DNA of 64,000 nucleotides from Caulobacteraceae bacterium (GTDB lineage: Bacteria > Pseudomonadota > Alphaproteobacteria > Caulobacterales > Caulobacteraceae): positions 62,001-126,000 of the forward strand of contig JAIXZX010000004.1 in assembly GCA_027489335.1 (NCBI GenBank). The letters run 5' to 3'. Positions 18,105 through 26,722 of the stretch are shown piece by piece; positions within the stretch are counted from its first letter, which is position 1; every line of letters starts with the position of its first letter. A program made the translations under genes and the position numbers. The notes below the pieces were generated by a model, which saw nothing but the letters and a program-made list of their open reading frames with translations, was not told the origin of the DNA and did no database searches.

Positions 18105-19033
18105 GAGCCGCCGCGCTTCCGGCCGAAGTCGGGCTCGGCGCTTTCCTGCCCGGCCTCAATGACGCCGCGGCGGATTTCCCGGGTGCGGCTGAACAGGTCG
18201 AACAGCTTGTCGCCCTCACCCCAGCGGATCGCCCGCGATAGGGCCTGCAGATCCTCGGTGAAGCGGCCCAGAACCTCCAGCACCGCGTCCTTGTTGGTCA
18301 GGAAGATGTCGCGCCACATGGTCGGGTCGGACGCCGCGATACGGGTGAAGTCGCGGAAACCGCCGGCGGAGTACTTCATCACCTCGGCCCGGGTGACCTC
18401 CTCCATGTCGGCGGCGGTGCCGACGATGTTGTAGGCGATCAGGTGGGGCAGGTGGCTGGTGACGGCAAGGACGAGGTCGTGGTGCTTGTCGTCCATCCGC
18501 TCGACCTGGGCCCCCAGCGCGGTCCAGAAGTCGGCCAGCCGCTGGACGGCCTCGAGATAGGCGTCGTCCTCCCGGGCCTGGGGGGTGAGGATCACCCAGC
18601 GCTGGTGGAACAGCTCGGCGAAGCCGGCGTCGGGGCCAGACTCCTCGGTGCCGGCTATGGGGTGGCCGGGCACGATGTGGACGGTGTCGGGCAGGGCTGC
18701 GGAGAGCGCCTCGCTGACGGCGGCCTTCACCGACCCCACATCGCTGACGATGGCGCCGGGCGAGATGGCGTGGGCGCAGGCGGCCGCCGCCTCGCCGATG
18801 GCGCGCACCGGGGTGGCGAAGATGATCAGGTCGGCGCCGGTCACGGCCTCTTCGGCGCTTAGCGTCACCTGATCGGCGAGGCCCAGCTCAGCGATGCGGG
18901 CCCTCGCAAAGGGGCTGGCGTCATGGATGACGATCTCGGCCGCCGCGCCGGACGCCCGCGCGCCCCGGGCCAGGGACGAGCCGATGAGGCCGCAGCCGAT
19001 GATGGCCAGGCGGGCGAAGACAGGGGCCGCCAT
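18101..19033 (-). CDS. tyrA: prephenate/arogenate dehydrogenase
   Basis: NAD(P)-dependent dehydrogenase of 310 residues in tyrosine synthesis. The nucleotide-binding fold opens with LAIIGCGLIGSSLARG (about 8-23), and the substrate site is marked by HPIAGTEESGP (about 121-131) and by SHLPHLIAYN. The ATG at 19033 is chosen because it directly overlaps the hisC stop (TGATG); a longer frame into hisC lacks sense. There is no fused mutase or ACT domain, so it is the simple monofunctional type. Whether it prefers prephenate or arogenate is not visible. It runs in an operon with chorismate mutase and hisC upstream and an SMR gene downstream. Confidence 0.92.
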   Translation of the reverse strand: MAAPVFARLAIIGCGLIGSSLARGARASGAAAEIVIHDASPFARARIAELGLADQVTLSAEEAVTGADLIIFATPVRAIGEAAAACAHAISPGAIVSDVGSVKAAVSEALSAALPDTVHIVPGHPIAGTEESGPDAGFAELFHQRWVILTPQAREDDAYLEAVQRLADFWTALGAQVERMDDKHHDLVLAVTSHLPHLIAYNIVGTAADMEEVTRAEVMKYSAGGFRDFTRIAASDPTMWRDIFLTNKDAVLEVLGRFTEDLQALSRAIRWGEGDKLFDLFSRTREIRRGVIEAGQESAEPDFGRKRGGS

Positions 19034-20154
19034 CAATGGGCCTGCATGAAGTCGGCGAGGGCCTCGATGACGGCGCGGTTGTGCTCCTCCAGTCCGATGG
19101 TCATGCGCAGGTGGTGGGGCAGGCCATAGCCGCCGACGCCCCGCACGATCAGGCCGCGGCTGGCCAGATAGGCCTCGGCCGCCTGGGCGCTCTTGGGGCC
19201 GGTCGTCGGGAAGCCCACCAGGACGAAGTTGGTGGCGCTGGGCACTGGCGACAGGCCAAGCCCGCCCAGCTGCTGGGCGAGCCAGGGGCGCCACTGGGCG
19301 AGCAGGTCCAGGGAGGCCTTCTGGAAGTCCTTGTCGGCCAGGGCTTCCACCGCGGCCATCTGGCCTGGAATGGAGGTGTTGAAGGGCTGGCGGATGCGGT
19401 CCAGGGCGCTGATCATCTCGGCCGGGCCATAGGCCCATCCCACCCGCAGGGTCGCCAGGCCGTGCAGCTTTGAGAAGGTGCGGGTGACGATGACATTGTC
19501 GCTGGTGCGGGCCAGATCCGTCCCATCCTCAAAGGCGGGATCATCGACGAACTCGGCATAGGCGCCGTCCAGCACCAGCACCACGCTTTTCGGCAGGGCC
19601 GCGTGCAGGCAACGGATCTCCTCGCCGCCGACATAGGTGCCGGTGGGATTGCCGGGATTGGCGATGAAGACCAGGCGGGTGCGGTCGTTCACCAGCTTCA
19701 GGAGCTCATCCACATCGACGCGGTAGTCGGGCTCGGGCGCGCTGAGCACTTCGGCCTGGCAGGCGCGGGCCCCGATGGCGTAGGCGCCAAAAGCGAACTC
19801 CCCCTGAACGATATTGTCGCCAGGCTCCAGATAGACCTGGCATAGCATGTGGAAGATCTCGTCCGAGCCGCAGCCGAAGATCAGCTGCTCGGGCTCCAGG
19901 CGGAATTCCGCGGCGATGGCTTGGCGAAGGGGGGTGGCGCGGCTGTCGGGATAGATGTGCAGCTGGTCGATGGCCGCCCCATAGGCCGCCTTGGCCCGGG
20001 GGCTGCAGCCCAGGATGTTCTCATTGGCCGACAGCTTCAGCGGATGCTCGATCCCATCGACCTTGGCCTTGCCGGGGACATAGGCCGAGATATCGAGGAT
20101 GCCCGGCTTGGGAACCGGACGGTCGGCGGCGGCGCGATCGGGGGACTGGGACAT
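19033..20154 (-). CDS. hisC: histidinol-phosphate/aromatic aminotransferase
   Basis: PLP-dependent class I/II aminotransferase of 373 residues. The HisC marks are KLSANENILGCSP (about 39-51), FGCGSDEIF (about 93-101), NPGNPTGTY (about 166-174), and the PLP-lysine region TFSKLHGLATLRVGWAYG (about 229-246). Its place between chorismate mutase and tyrA, rather than in a his operon, suggests that it mainly transaminates prephenate, phenylpyruvate or hydroxyphenylpyruvate, or serves both pathways. The stop shares a base with the tyrA start. The start is the ATG at 20154, 37 bases after the mutase gene. Confidence 0.92.
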   Translation of the reverse strand: MSQSPDRAAADRPVPKPGILDISAYVPGKAKVDGIEHPLKLSANENILGCSPRAKAAYGAAIDQLHIYPDSRATPLRQAIAAEFRLEPEQLIFGCGSDEIFHMLCQVYLEPGDNIVQGEFAFGAYAIGARACQAEVLSAPEPDYRVDVDELLKLVNDRTRLVFIANPGNPTGTYVGGEEIRCLHAALPKSVVLVLDGAYAEFVDDPAFEDGTDLARTSDNVIVTRTFSKLHGLATLRVGWAYGPAEMISALDRIRQPFNTSIPGQMAAVEALADKDFQKASLDLLAQWRPWLAQQLGGLGLSPVPSATNFVLVGFPTTGPKSAQAAEAYLASRGLIVRGVGGYGLPHHLRMTIGLEEHNRAVIEALADFMQAH

Positions 20155-20191
20155 GGGCGGGCCTGGGTTTGGACGTATCAGGCCCTGGCTC

Positions 20192-21016
20192 TTACACGTC
20201 GAACGGTTCCGGCGCAGCCCCGATGACGCCGCTCAGTCGCCCCGGCGCCCGGGCCAGGCGCTCATCATCGGCCTGATAATAGCCCGCCAGGGTGAAGAGC
20301 TTCAGGCCGCCGGCCTCACTCAGCAACTCGGCGGCCACCCCGTCGCGGCTCAGGGTTTCGGCCACCTTGGCGGCCGGGCCGGGCGCATCGGTGACCCAGA
20401 GGGTGACATCGGCGCCGGTGGGCTCCACCTCCACCTCGGCGAAGGCCAGGGCCGAGGGCGGCCCCCAGGCGTTGAGGCAGGGCAGGACGGCGAAGACCTT
20501 CAGCTTCGGCTCGGCCAGCAACCGGCCCCACCAGGCGGAGTCGCCGGTCAGCATGGCCACGCCGACGCCGCCTTTGATCTTGGCCGCAGCGAGGGTCTCC
20601 TCCGGCTTCTGAGCCATGCGCAGGGCTGGCGCTGCGCCAAAGCGAAGCCGAGTCAGCTCCAGGGCGCGGGCCTGAGTCGGGCCGCCCCAGACGGTCAGGT
20701 TGAAAGGCCCCTGCAGGGCCAGGCTCTGACCCATCAGCTCGCGCCAGATGCGGATGACCAGGGCGTCGCTGGCGCCGGTGCGGGGCATGGCCAGCAGGCG
20801 GCGCAGGATCTCGGTCTCGCGGCCGGGGCGCAGGCCGAAGCGGTCGGCCTGACCGGCGGCGGCCTTGGCGGCGGCCACCTGCTTGCCCAGCGCCGTACGC
20901 TCGTCCAGCAGGGCCAGCAGGCCCGCGTCGATCTCGTCGATCCGCGCGCGCACGGCCTCCAGGGGCAGGGCGCCTCCGGACATTGCTGCGGGCGCGGCTT
21001 GCTGGGCGTCGGCCAT
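20192..21016 (-). CDS. chorismate mutase (AroQ) with extra C-terminal domain
   Basis: Protein of 274 residues. The N-terminal 100 residues form an all-helical AroQ-type mutase with VRARIDEIDAGLLALLDER (about 23-41) and LRPGRETEILRRLL (about 62-75), including the Arg residues used to hold chorismate. The remaining 170 residues do not match a mutase. Their strand/helix outline (LTVWGGPTQARALELTRLRF, then GVGVAMLTGD) vaguely recalls a prephenate dehydratase fold, but I see no catalytic TRF motif, so it would be inactive or regulatory. It heads the run to hisC, tyrA and the SMR gene, and DUF2125 lies 97 bases upstream on the same strand. Confidence 0.82.
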   Translation of the reverse strand: MADAQQAAPAAMSGGALPLEAVRARIDEIDAGLLALLDERTALGKQVAAAKAAAGQADRFGLRPGRETEILRRLLAMPRTGASDALVIRIWRELMGQSLALQGPFNLTVWGGPTQARALELTRLRFGAAPALRMAQKPEETLAAAKIKGGVGVAMLTGDSAWWGRLLAEPKLKVFAVLPCLNAWGPPSALAFAEVEVEPTGADVTLWVTDAPGPAAKVAETLSRDGVAAELLSEAGGLKLFTLAGYYQADDERLARAPGRLSGVIGAAPEPFDV

Positions 21017-21113
21017 TTCTATTCCCGAAACGAAAGCCGCGACCTAAATCATTGCGCGAAGGGGCGCAATAGGCCGCCTTCGCGCAAGAAAGTTGCAAGC
21101 GAAACCATCGACC

Positions 21114-22148
21114 TCAATAGACCCGCGGCGCCGGCCCGATGGCGACGGGGCCGAGAGTCGTCTGGCCCGCCTGGAAGGTGATGGCCGCCTGGGCGACATT
21201 GTCGGCGCCCTGGCGCGCGGCGGTGACCGCAGCGGCGGTCTCGGCGGTTTCAGGGGGCAGGACACCGCCGGCGCCCAGCGCCGCCAGGGCTTCAGGCGCT
21301 TGGCGCAAGGTCACGTCGAGCGTGCCCCGCAGACGACCGTCCGGGCCGACGAACAGCTGACCACGATTGACGCCGATCACCGCTTCGCCTGCGGTCAGGC
21401 CGGCTTCGCGAACCTGCGCCATGCCGCCAGCCTGGCTCCAGTTGCGCACGGCGTTGGGCCAGTCGGGGCCGCTGAAGTCGCTCATCTTGGTCAGCAGGGC
21501 GTCCCACTTCAGGTCGATGTCGCCGTCCTGGGCGATGCGGGCGAAGAGGCCCGACATCTGCGCCTGACCATCCTCGACCTCCAGGAACAGGGCGCCCTGG
21601 TCCTCGGGGCCGGGCCGCAGGTGGAAGGCCACCTTCTGGGCCTGCGAGAGGGCGAAGGGCTGGGCGCCCGGCGCCGGGGTGAAGATCAGCTCCCGGCCCT
21701 CGAAGTCGAAACGCGGCGGCTTGGCCTCGGCGTCCCCCAGACTTGCGCGGATCATCTTGCCGGTCACCTGGACCGCGCCGGAGCGAGGCCGGGTGAAGGT
21801 CAGGCCGTCGGGGGCCGCAAAGATCCAGCGGCCCAGCGCATGCATATAGGCTTCGGATTCCAGGCGCGGGGTGGCCAGCGCCCATCCCGAGGGCTCGCGG
21901 ATCACCGCGTCGGTCAGGGTGACATTGAGGCGGAAGGGGTAGCCGCCGATGCTGCGCGTCCCCCAGCTGACTTCGTAGCCCGCGCTGCGCAAGTTTTCCG
22001 CCGTCGCGTCCATCCGGTCGCCGACCTGAATGCGGGTCCAGAACCAGAATCCGCTCCAGACGATCATCGCCAGGAACAGGAGAGCGAAGGGCAGGATCAG
22101 GCCCAGGCGGCGGGGTTTGCGGGCGGGGGCGGGATCGGGCACAGACAT
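21114..22148 (-). CDS. DUF2125-domain envelope protein
   Basis: Protein of 344 residues with a basic N-terminus and one membrane helix or uncleaved signal (about 18-38), then a long beta-rich domain. Family marks are SAGYEVSWGTRSIGGYPFRL (about 55-74), where the GYPFR element is the clearest DUF2125 feature, and a repeating pattern of short strands to the C-terminus (GTLDVTLR). DUF2125 proteins are alphaproteobacterial, probably periplasmic or membrane-anchored, and of unknown role. It starts 36 bases from the divergent gamma-glutamylcyclotransferase gene and may be first in the transcript that continues to chorismate mutase. Confidence 0.8.
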   Translation of the reverse strand: MSVPDPAPARKPRRLGLILPFALLFLAMIVWSGFWFWTRIQVGDRMDATAENLRSAGYEVSWGTRSIGGYPFRLNVTLTDAVIREPSGWALATPRLESEAYMHALGRWIFAAPDGLTFTRPRSGAVQVTGKMIRASLGDAEAKPPRFDFEGRELIFTPAPGAQPFALSQAQKVAFHLRPGPEDQGALFLEVEDGQAQMSGLFARIAQDGDIDLKWDALLTKMSDFSGPDWPNAVRNWSQAGGMAQVREAGLTAGEAVIGVNRGQLFVGPDGRLRGTLDVTLRQAPEALAALGAGGVLPPETAETAAAVTAARQGADNVAQAAITFQAGQTTLGPVAIGPAPRVY

Positions 22149-22184
22149 GGACGGCTTTGCAGGCTTTCTACGAACAGGTCAGGA

Positions 22185-22733
22185 ATGGCGGACGGCGAGG
22201 GGCGGTGGGTGTTCGGCTATGGGTCGCTCATGTGGCGGCCGGGCTTCAGCTTTGTCGAGCGCTCAAGCGCCATCCTACACGGCCGTCGCCGGGCCTTCTG
22301 CATCTATTCGGTCCATCATCGGGGCACCTATGAGCGGCCGGGTCTGGTGCTGGGGCTCGCCCCCGGCGGCGCGGTCCGCGGCGCGGCCTATCGGGTGGCC
22401 GAGGCTGACTGGCCCGAGGTCTACGCCTATCTGATGGAACGCGAGCAGCCCACCGAGACCTATGTGGAGGCCTGGCGACCCGTGCGCCTGGCCGATGGCC
22501 GCCGGGTGCAGAGCCTGGTCTTCCTCTCCGACCTCAGCCACCCCCAGTGGGCCGGGGCCCTCACCCTGGAGCGACAGGCCGAGCTCATCACCGGCGCGGT
22601 CGGTCTATCGGGGCCGAACGAGGACTATCTGCGCGACCTTTTAGGTCACCTCCGCGACGAGGGCGTGCGCGACCGGGCCATGGAAGACCTGCTGATCCAG
22701 GTCGAGACTCGCACCAGAGCCGCGCTGGCCTAA
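22185..22733 (+). CDS. ChaC-type gamma-glutamylcyclotransferase
   Basis: Cytosolic enzyme of 182 residues. The opening WVFGYGSLMWRPGF (8-21) is the ChaC substrate-binding loop, and the likely catalytic Glu lies in YAYLMEREQ. ChaC-type enzymes cleave glutathione to 5-oxoproline and Cys-Gly. The ATG at 22185 is chosen because it puts the loop near the N-terminus, as in the family; the very long open frame upstream is the antisense of the DUF2125 gene. Its stop overlaps the stop of the convergent plsC-like gene by two bases. Confidence 0.87.
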   Translation: MADGEGRWVFGYGSLMWRPGFSFVERSSAILHGRRRAFCIYSVHHRGTYERPGLVLGLAPGGAVRGAAYRVAEADWPEVYAYLMEREQPTETYVEAWRPVRLADGRRVQSLVFLSDLSHPQWAGALTLERQAELITGAVGLSGPNEDYLRDLLGHLRDEGVRDRAMEDLLIQVETRTRAALA

Positions 22734-23434
22734 AGCTCCAACAGCTTCATCGACGCCGTTTCGATCCGCTCCTCCAGGGTGCGCATGAACTCGGCGCGCT
22801 TGAGGCCTGGCGGAATGGGCTCCAGATATTCGAAGACGATCACGCCGGGTTTGCGCAGGAAGCCGTGCTTGGGCCAGTGGACGCCGGAATTGGTGGCCAC
22901 CGGATGCACCGGCAGGTTCAGCTCCCGGTAGAGGGCCGCGATGCCGGGCTTGTAGCTGCCCCGTACGCCGGGCTCGCCCCGGGTGCCTTCCGGGAAGATC
23001 ACCAGCTGCCGGTCTTCGGTCAGCCGGTCTTCGGTGTCGCGCACCAGCTTCTTGAGCGCCGCGGCCTGGGCTTCGCGGTCGACCACGATCATGCGCGCCT
23101 TCTGGGCGTACCAGCCGAAGAACGGGATCCACATGAGCTCCTTCTTCAGGACGAAGCAGGAGTCCGGCAGCCAGGCGAACTGGGCGAAGACGTCGAACAT
23201 GCACTGATGCTTGGGCGCCACCAGGGCCTTGCCCTTGGGCAGGTGCTCCAGTCCCCGGACCTCGACGCGGATGTCGCAGATCCGCAGCAGGGCGATGACG
23301 CCCCGGCTCCAGAAATCGAGCGCCCGCAGAACCCACGTCCGGGGCGCCAGCAGCAGCGGGGTGATCAGGATCGCCACGGTGGCGGACCACAGATAGAAGA
23401 GGGCCACGAAAAGCAGGGAGCGCAGGGCTGTCAC
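22730..23434 (-). CDS. plsC: 1-acyl-sn-glycerol-3-phosphate acyltransferase
   Basis: Membrane-bound acyltransferase of 234 residues that makes phosphatidic acid from lysophosphatidate. An N-terminal hydrophobic helix (about 4-30) precedes the HX4D active site KHQCMFDVF (about 75-83), and FPEGTRG (about 150-156) is the glycerol phosphate-binding motif. The start is GTG with AAAGAGG six bases upstream. It is last in the run ftsE-ftsX-ydcF-plsC, 58 bases after ydcF. plsC-like paralogues are common, so it need not be the only one in the cell. Confidence 0.88.
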   Translation of the reverse strand: MTALRSLLFVALFYLWSATVAILITPLLLAPRTWVLRALDFWSRGVIALLRICDIRVEVRGLEHLPKGKALVAPKHQCMFDVFAQFAWLPDSCFVLKKELMWIPFFGWYAQKARMIVVDREAQAAALKKLVRDTEDRLTEDRQLVIFPEGTRGEPGVRGSYKPGIAALYRELNLPVHPVATNSGVHWPKHGFLRKPGVIVFEYLEPIPPGLKRAEFMRTLEERIETASMKLLEL

Positions 23435-23492
23435 GGCGAGCCTCTTTCTTGCATTGTCGTTGGTCCCTGGTTCGCCGCTCGCCAGCGAAAGA

Positions 23493-24119
23493 TCAACCGC
23501 CCTGAGGCGCAGGTTCCGGCTCGGCCTCGTCCTTGGGACCTAGGCGCAGGACCAGCTCGCGGCCGAGAATGGCCAGATACTTGGAGTATTCCATCACCAT
23601 CAGCCGGGCGCCGCCGGCCGTGCGCCACCAACGCGTGGCGTCGAGGCTCGGCGTGGCCACCGGATAGGCCTGGAGCTCAATGCCGGGCAGGGCCGAGCCC
23701 AGCTCCAGCATGGCCCGCGGCATGTGGTAGTCGGCGGTGACGATGATCAGGCTGTCATAGCGCCTGGCCCGCACCCAGCCGGCAGTCTCCTGGGCGTTGC
23801 CAAAGGTGTCGGCGGCCTCAAACCCCAGATCGACGCAGCAGTCGTAGAGCAGCTGGACCGCCCGGCTGACATTGCGGATGTCCTCGCGGCTGGCCTCGCG
23901 GTTGACGCCGGAGACCAGCATCCGGTCCCCCTTGCCGGCCTCCAACAGGCGCATGCCCGCGGCGATTCGTTCGTTCGATCCCGCGCCGGTGAGGGCGACG
24001 ATGCCGTCGGCGACCTCGGGCTCCGCGGCCGGCGTGGACTGCTCGACGCGAATGGCGAAGGCCAGCAGGCCGGCGGCCCAGATCAGAGCGGCCACGAAGA
24101 GGAGGGCGAGCGTTTTCAT
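23493..24119 (-). CDS. YdcF/SanA-family DUF218 protein
   Basis: Protein of 208 residues with an N-terminal membrane anchor or signal (about 3-24) and a DUF218 domain. Marks are VALTGAGSNERIAAGMRLLE (about 41-60), VSGVNREAS, and IIVTADYHMPRAMLEL (about 125-140), where the D-H pair is the usual conserved site. The family is linked to envelope functions and vancomycin resistance (SanA) but has no firm reaction. It lies eight bases after ftsX on the same strand, so a role near the divisome or envelope is suggested by context only. Confidence 0.82.
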   Translation of the reverse strand: MKTLALLFVAALIWAAGLLAFAIRVEQSTPAAEPEVADGIVALTGAGSNERIAAGMRLLEAGKGDRMLVSGVNREASREDIRNVSRAVQLLYDCCVDLGFEAADTFGNAQETAGWVRARRYDSLIIVTADYHMPRAMLELGSALPGIELQAYPVATPSLDATRWWRTAGGARLMVMEYSKYLAILGRELVLRLGPKDEAEPEPAPQGG

Positions 24120-24126
24120 GGGGCTC

Positions 24127-25035
24127 TCAGGACAGCTCGCGAATGAGATTCACGGCCGTCATCCGCGCCGCCACCGCCGCCACCAGGGCCGCGGCCAATG
24201 GACAAGGTAGAACAGCCAGCAGATCGCTCCAAGCCACCGGCAGCACCGGCGTCAGGCCATCGCCGCCGCCGCCGAGCCGGAGGGCGGCGCCGAGGGCCGC
24301 GGCGAAGACGGCGCCCACCAGGCCGGCGCCGGCCGCCATCTGAGCGAAGCGGACCTGAAACAGTCTTGCGATGAAGGCGTCCTCGGCTCCGGTCAGGTGC
24401 AGAAGCTCGACCACCTCGCGCCGGGCGGCCAGCCCCGCCCGGGTGGCGAAGGCGACGACGGCCGCGGCCGCGGCGGAAATCAACAGGAAGACGCCCAGGC
24501 CGACCCAGCGGGCGATCGCCGCGCCGCGCTGGATGTCGGCCAGCCAGGTGGTGTGATCATCCACCACCGCGTCCAGACCCCGGGCCAGTAGGGCCTGCTC
24601 CAGACTGCGCGCTGATGCGGGGCTCTCGCGGTCGAGCACGACAGCGACGAGGCGGGGCACCGGCAGGTCGGCGAGATCGGCGGCCTCCCCCAGCCAGGGG
24701 GCGATCAGGGCCTCGGCCTTCTCACGCTCCAGGGCGCGGGCCTCGGCGACGCCAGGCACGCCCGCCAGGGTTTCAGCGGCGCGGGCGGCGGCGGAGTCGG
24801 GGGTTTCGTTGGCCTTGGGCCGGACGATGACCGTCATCTCCCCGCTGAGCTGGTGGGACCAGCCCCGGGCCGCCCGGTCCGAGGCGATGACGCCCAGCGC
24901 GGTCAGGCATGCCAGGAAACAGAGCACGGCGACCACGAAGACCAGGGCGCTGTCGCGGGTGTCCCGCTCAGGCAGGAAGGGGGCGGGCCGCCACCGCTCG
25001 AGCTCGAAGGGACCGCTGCGCCTGCGCCGGCTCAT
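24127..25035 (-). CDS. ftsX: cell division ABC permease FtsX
   Basis: FtsX-type permease of 302 residues: cytosolic basic N-terminus, first helix (about 28-48), a periplasmic domain with TVIVRPKANETPDSAAARAA, then three helices in the C-terminal half (about 160-185, 205-235 and 265-290). The alternating Ala/Gly/Val helices and the position after ftsE support the call. FtsEX controls peptidoglycan hydrolases at the division site through the periplasmic loop. Its start overlaps the ftsE stop by four bases (ATGA). Confidence 0.87.
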   Translation of the reverse strand: MSRRRRSGPFELERWRPAPFLPERDTRDSALVFVVAVLCFLACLTALGVIASDRAARGWSHQLSGEMTVIVRPKANETPDSAAARAAETLAGVPGVAEARALEREKAEALIAPWLGEAADLADLPVPRLVAVVLDRESPASARSLEQALLARGLDAVVDDHTTWLADIQRGAAIARWVGLGVFLLISAAAAAVVAFATRAGLAARREVVELLHLTGAEDAFIARLFQVRFAQMAAGAGLVGAVFAAALGAALRLGGGGDGLTPVLPVAWSDLLAVLPCPLAAALVAAVAARMTAVNLIRELS

Positions 25036-25763
25036 GGTCGCGCCCCGGCGGAGAGCGGGCCCATGTGCGCCAGTCGCCCGTCCTCCAGATGCAGCACCGG
25101 CATGCCTGAGCGGGCGACCAGGTCCTGGTCGTGGGTGGCGATCAGCACGGTGGTGCCCAGGCGGTTCAGCTCCAGGAACAGACGCAGGATGCGCAGGCCC
25201 ATCTCGTGGTCCACATTGCCGGTGGGCTCGTCGGCGAGCAGGATGTCGGGACGCCCCACCACCGCGCGGGCGATGGCCAGCCGCTGCTTCTCGCCGCCGG
25301 CCAGGGTGGGGGGCAGGGCGTGCATCCGGTCCTTGAGGCCGACCCAGGTCAGGAGCTCGGCCACGTCCTGGCGGTAGGAATCGGGCTTGCGACCGGCGAT
25401 CCGCAGCGGCACGGCCGCATTGTCGAAGGCGCTCAGATGATCGAGCAGGCGGAATTCCTGAAACACCACGCCGATCCGCCGGCGCAGGAAAGGACGCACC
25501 TCGGCCGGAGTTTGGGCCACATCCTGGCCGAACAGGTGCAGAAGTCCCTTGGATGGCTGGGCGGCCAGATAGATCAGCTTCAAGAGAGAGGTCTTTCCCG
25601 CCCCCGACGGGCCGGTGACGAAATGGAAAGACCCTTGCGGCAAGGAGAAGGAGAGGTCCCTGAGCGTCTCAGGCTCGCGTCCGTAACGCATGGACACGTC
25701 GTCGAAGCGCACGACGGCGTCCCAGGCGTCGGCCGGTTCCGTGGCGTTCGGGTTTCTGGACAT
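25032..25763 (-). CDS. ftsE: cell division ATP-binding protein FtsE
   Basis: ABC ATPase of 243 residues. Walker A is GPSGAGKT (51-58), the Q-loop is GVVFQEFRLLDHLSAFDN, the signature is LAGGEKQRLAIARA and Walker B is ILLADEPTGNVD. The Q-loop and the short overall length are typical for FtsE. I chose the ATG at 25763; the open frame continues upstream through low-quality sequence that overlaps the divergent gene. It pairs with FtsX to couple ATP hydrolysis to cell wall cleavage. Only 56 bases separate it from the divergent zinc-ribbon gene. Confidence 0.93.
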   Translation of the reverse strand: MSRNPNATEPADAWDAVVRFDDVSMRYGREPETLRDLSFSLPQGSFHFVTGPSGAGKTSLLKLIYLAAQPSKGLLHLFGQDVAQTPAEVRPFLRRRIGVVFQEFRLLDHLSAFDNAAVPLRIAGRKPDSYRQDVAELLTWVGLKDRMHALPPTLAGGEKQRLAIARAVVGRPDILLADEPTGNVDHEMGLRILRLFLELNRLGTTVLIATHDQDLVARSGMPVLHLEDGRLAHMGPLSAGARP

Positions 25764-25819
25764 GGAGACCGGAATCGGCGACCTCGATACGGTGGGCTGG
25801 AGGGTCCGATACAGCGGCC

Positions 25820-26722
25820 ATGATACTGACCTGTCCAGACTGCTCCACCAGCTATTTCGTGGACGACGCAAAGATCCCTGAACAAGGGCGCGTCGTGAAG
25901 TGCGCGAGCTGCGGAAACCGGTGGACGGCCCGCCGCGAAGCGCCTGCGGCGGCGCCTGAGCCGGTCGCAAGCCCTGCGCCCGCCCCCGCCGATAGCCCCC
26001 CTGCGCCAGTCGATCAACCCACGCCAGAGGTCGCGCCGGCCGCCGAGGTCGAGCCCACGGGCCGGGCCGGCGAAGCCTTGCCGCGCGCTTTCCGGGCCAA
26101 GGCCGATGATTCCCGTCGCCTGCGGGAGGCCGCCGCCACCGGCGTGGTCTGGGCCGGCATGTCGGCGGCCTTGGCCCTGATGATCGTGGTGGCCGTGGTG
26201 TTCCGGGTCGATGTGGTGCGCCTGTGGCCCAGCGCGGCGGGCGCCTTCGCCAGTGTCGGCCTGCCGGTGAACAGTGTCGGCCTGGCCATTGAGGGGGTGG
26301 AGTTCGAACCCGCTCTGCATGACGGTCATGCAGCCCTCTCGGTCTCGGGCATGATCCGCAACATCGAGGACCGCACCATCACCGCCCCGCCCCTGCAAAT
26401 CCGTCTGCTGGACAAGGCCGGGGTGGCCGTGGCCACCAAGATCGCCCGTCCGGCCGACCCTGTGATCCCGCCGGGCGAGACCCGCCATTTCGCCATCTCC
26501 CTGATCGATCCTCCGGGCGCGGCGGCGGACCTGGAAATCACGTTCGCCGAGTTGCGCGCCGCCGCTGAACCCCCCGCGGCCCCGGCCGAGATGCTCGACC
26601 TGCGCGGCGCGGCCGAGGCCAGCCTGCCGGAGGCGGCCCATCCGCCGGTGCGCGACGCTGTCCCTCTGGCCGAGCCGGCGCATGCCCCCGCGGCGGAGCA
26701 TGAGGGGGAGCACCATGACTGA
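25820..26722 (+). CDS. MJ0042-type zinc-ribbon/DUF3426 membrane protein
   Basis: Protein of 300 residues. It starts with the MJ0042 zinc ribbon MILTCPDCSTSYFVDD and CASCGNRW, giving four Cys in two CxxC pairs. A Pro/Ala-rich linker, one transmembrane helix (about 111-131) and a DUF3426-like domain with a GMIRNIEDRTIT element follow, and the tail is Ala/His/Glu-rich. The family is found across proteobacteria without a known job; the layout suggests a cytosolic metal-binding head and a periplasmic body. It overlaps the next gene by eight bases. Confidence 0.87.
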   Translation: MILTCPDCSTSYFVDDAKIPEQGRVVKCASCGNRWTARREAPAAAPEPVASPAPAPADSPPAPVDQPTPEVAPAAEVEPTGRAGEALPRAFRAKADDSRRLREAAATGVVWAGMSAALALMIVVAVVFRVDVVRLWPSAAGAFASVGLPVNSVGLAIEGVEFEPALHDGHAALSVSGMIRNIEDRTITAPPLQIRLLDKAGVAVATKIARPADPVIPPGETRHFAISLIDPPGAAADLEITFAELRAAAEPPAAPAEMLDLRGAAEASLPEAAHPPVRDAVPLAEPAHAPAAEHEGEHHD

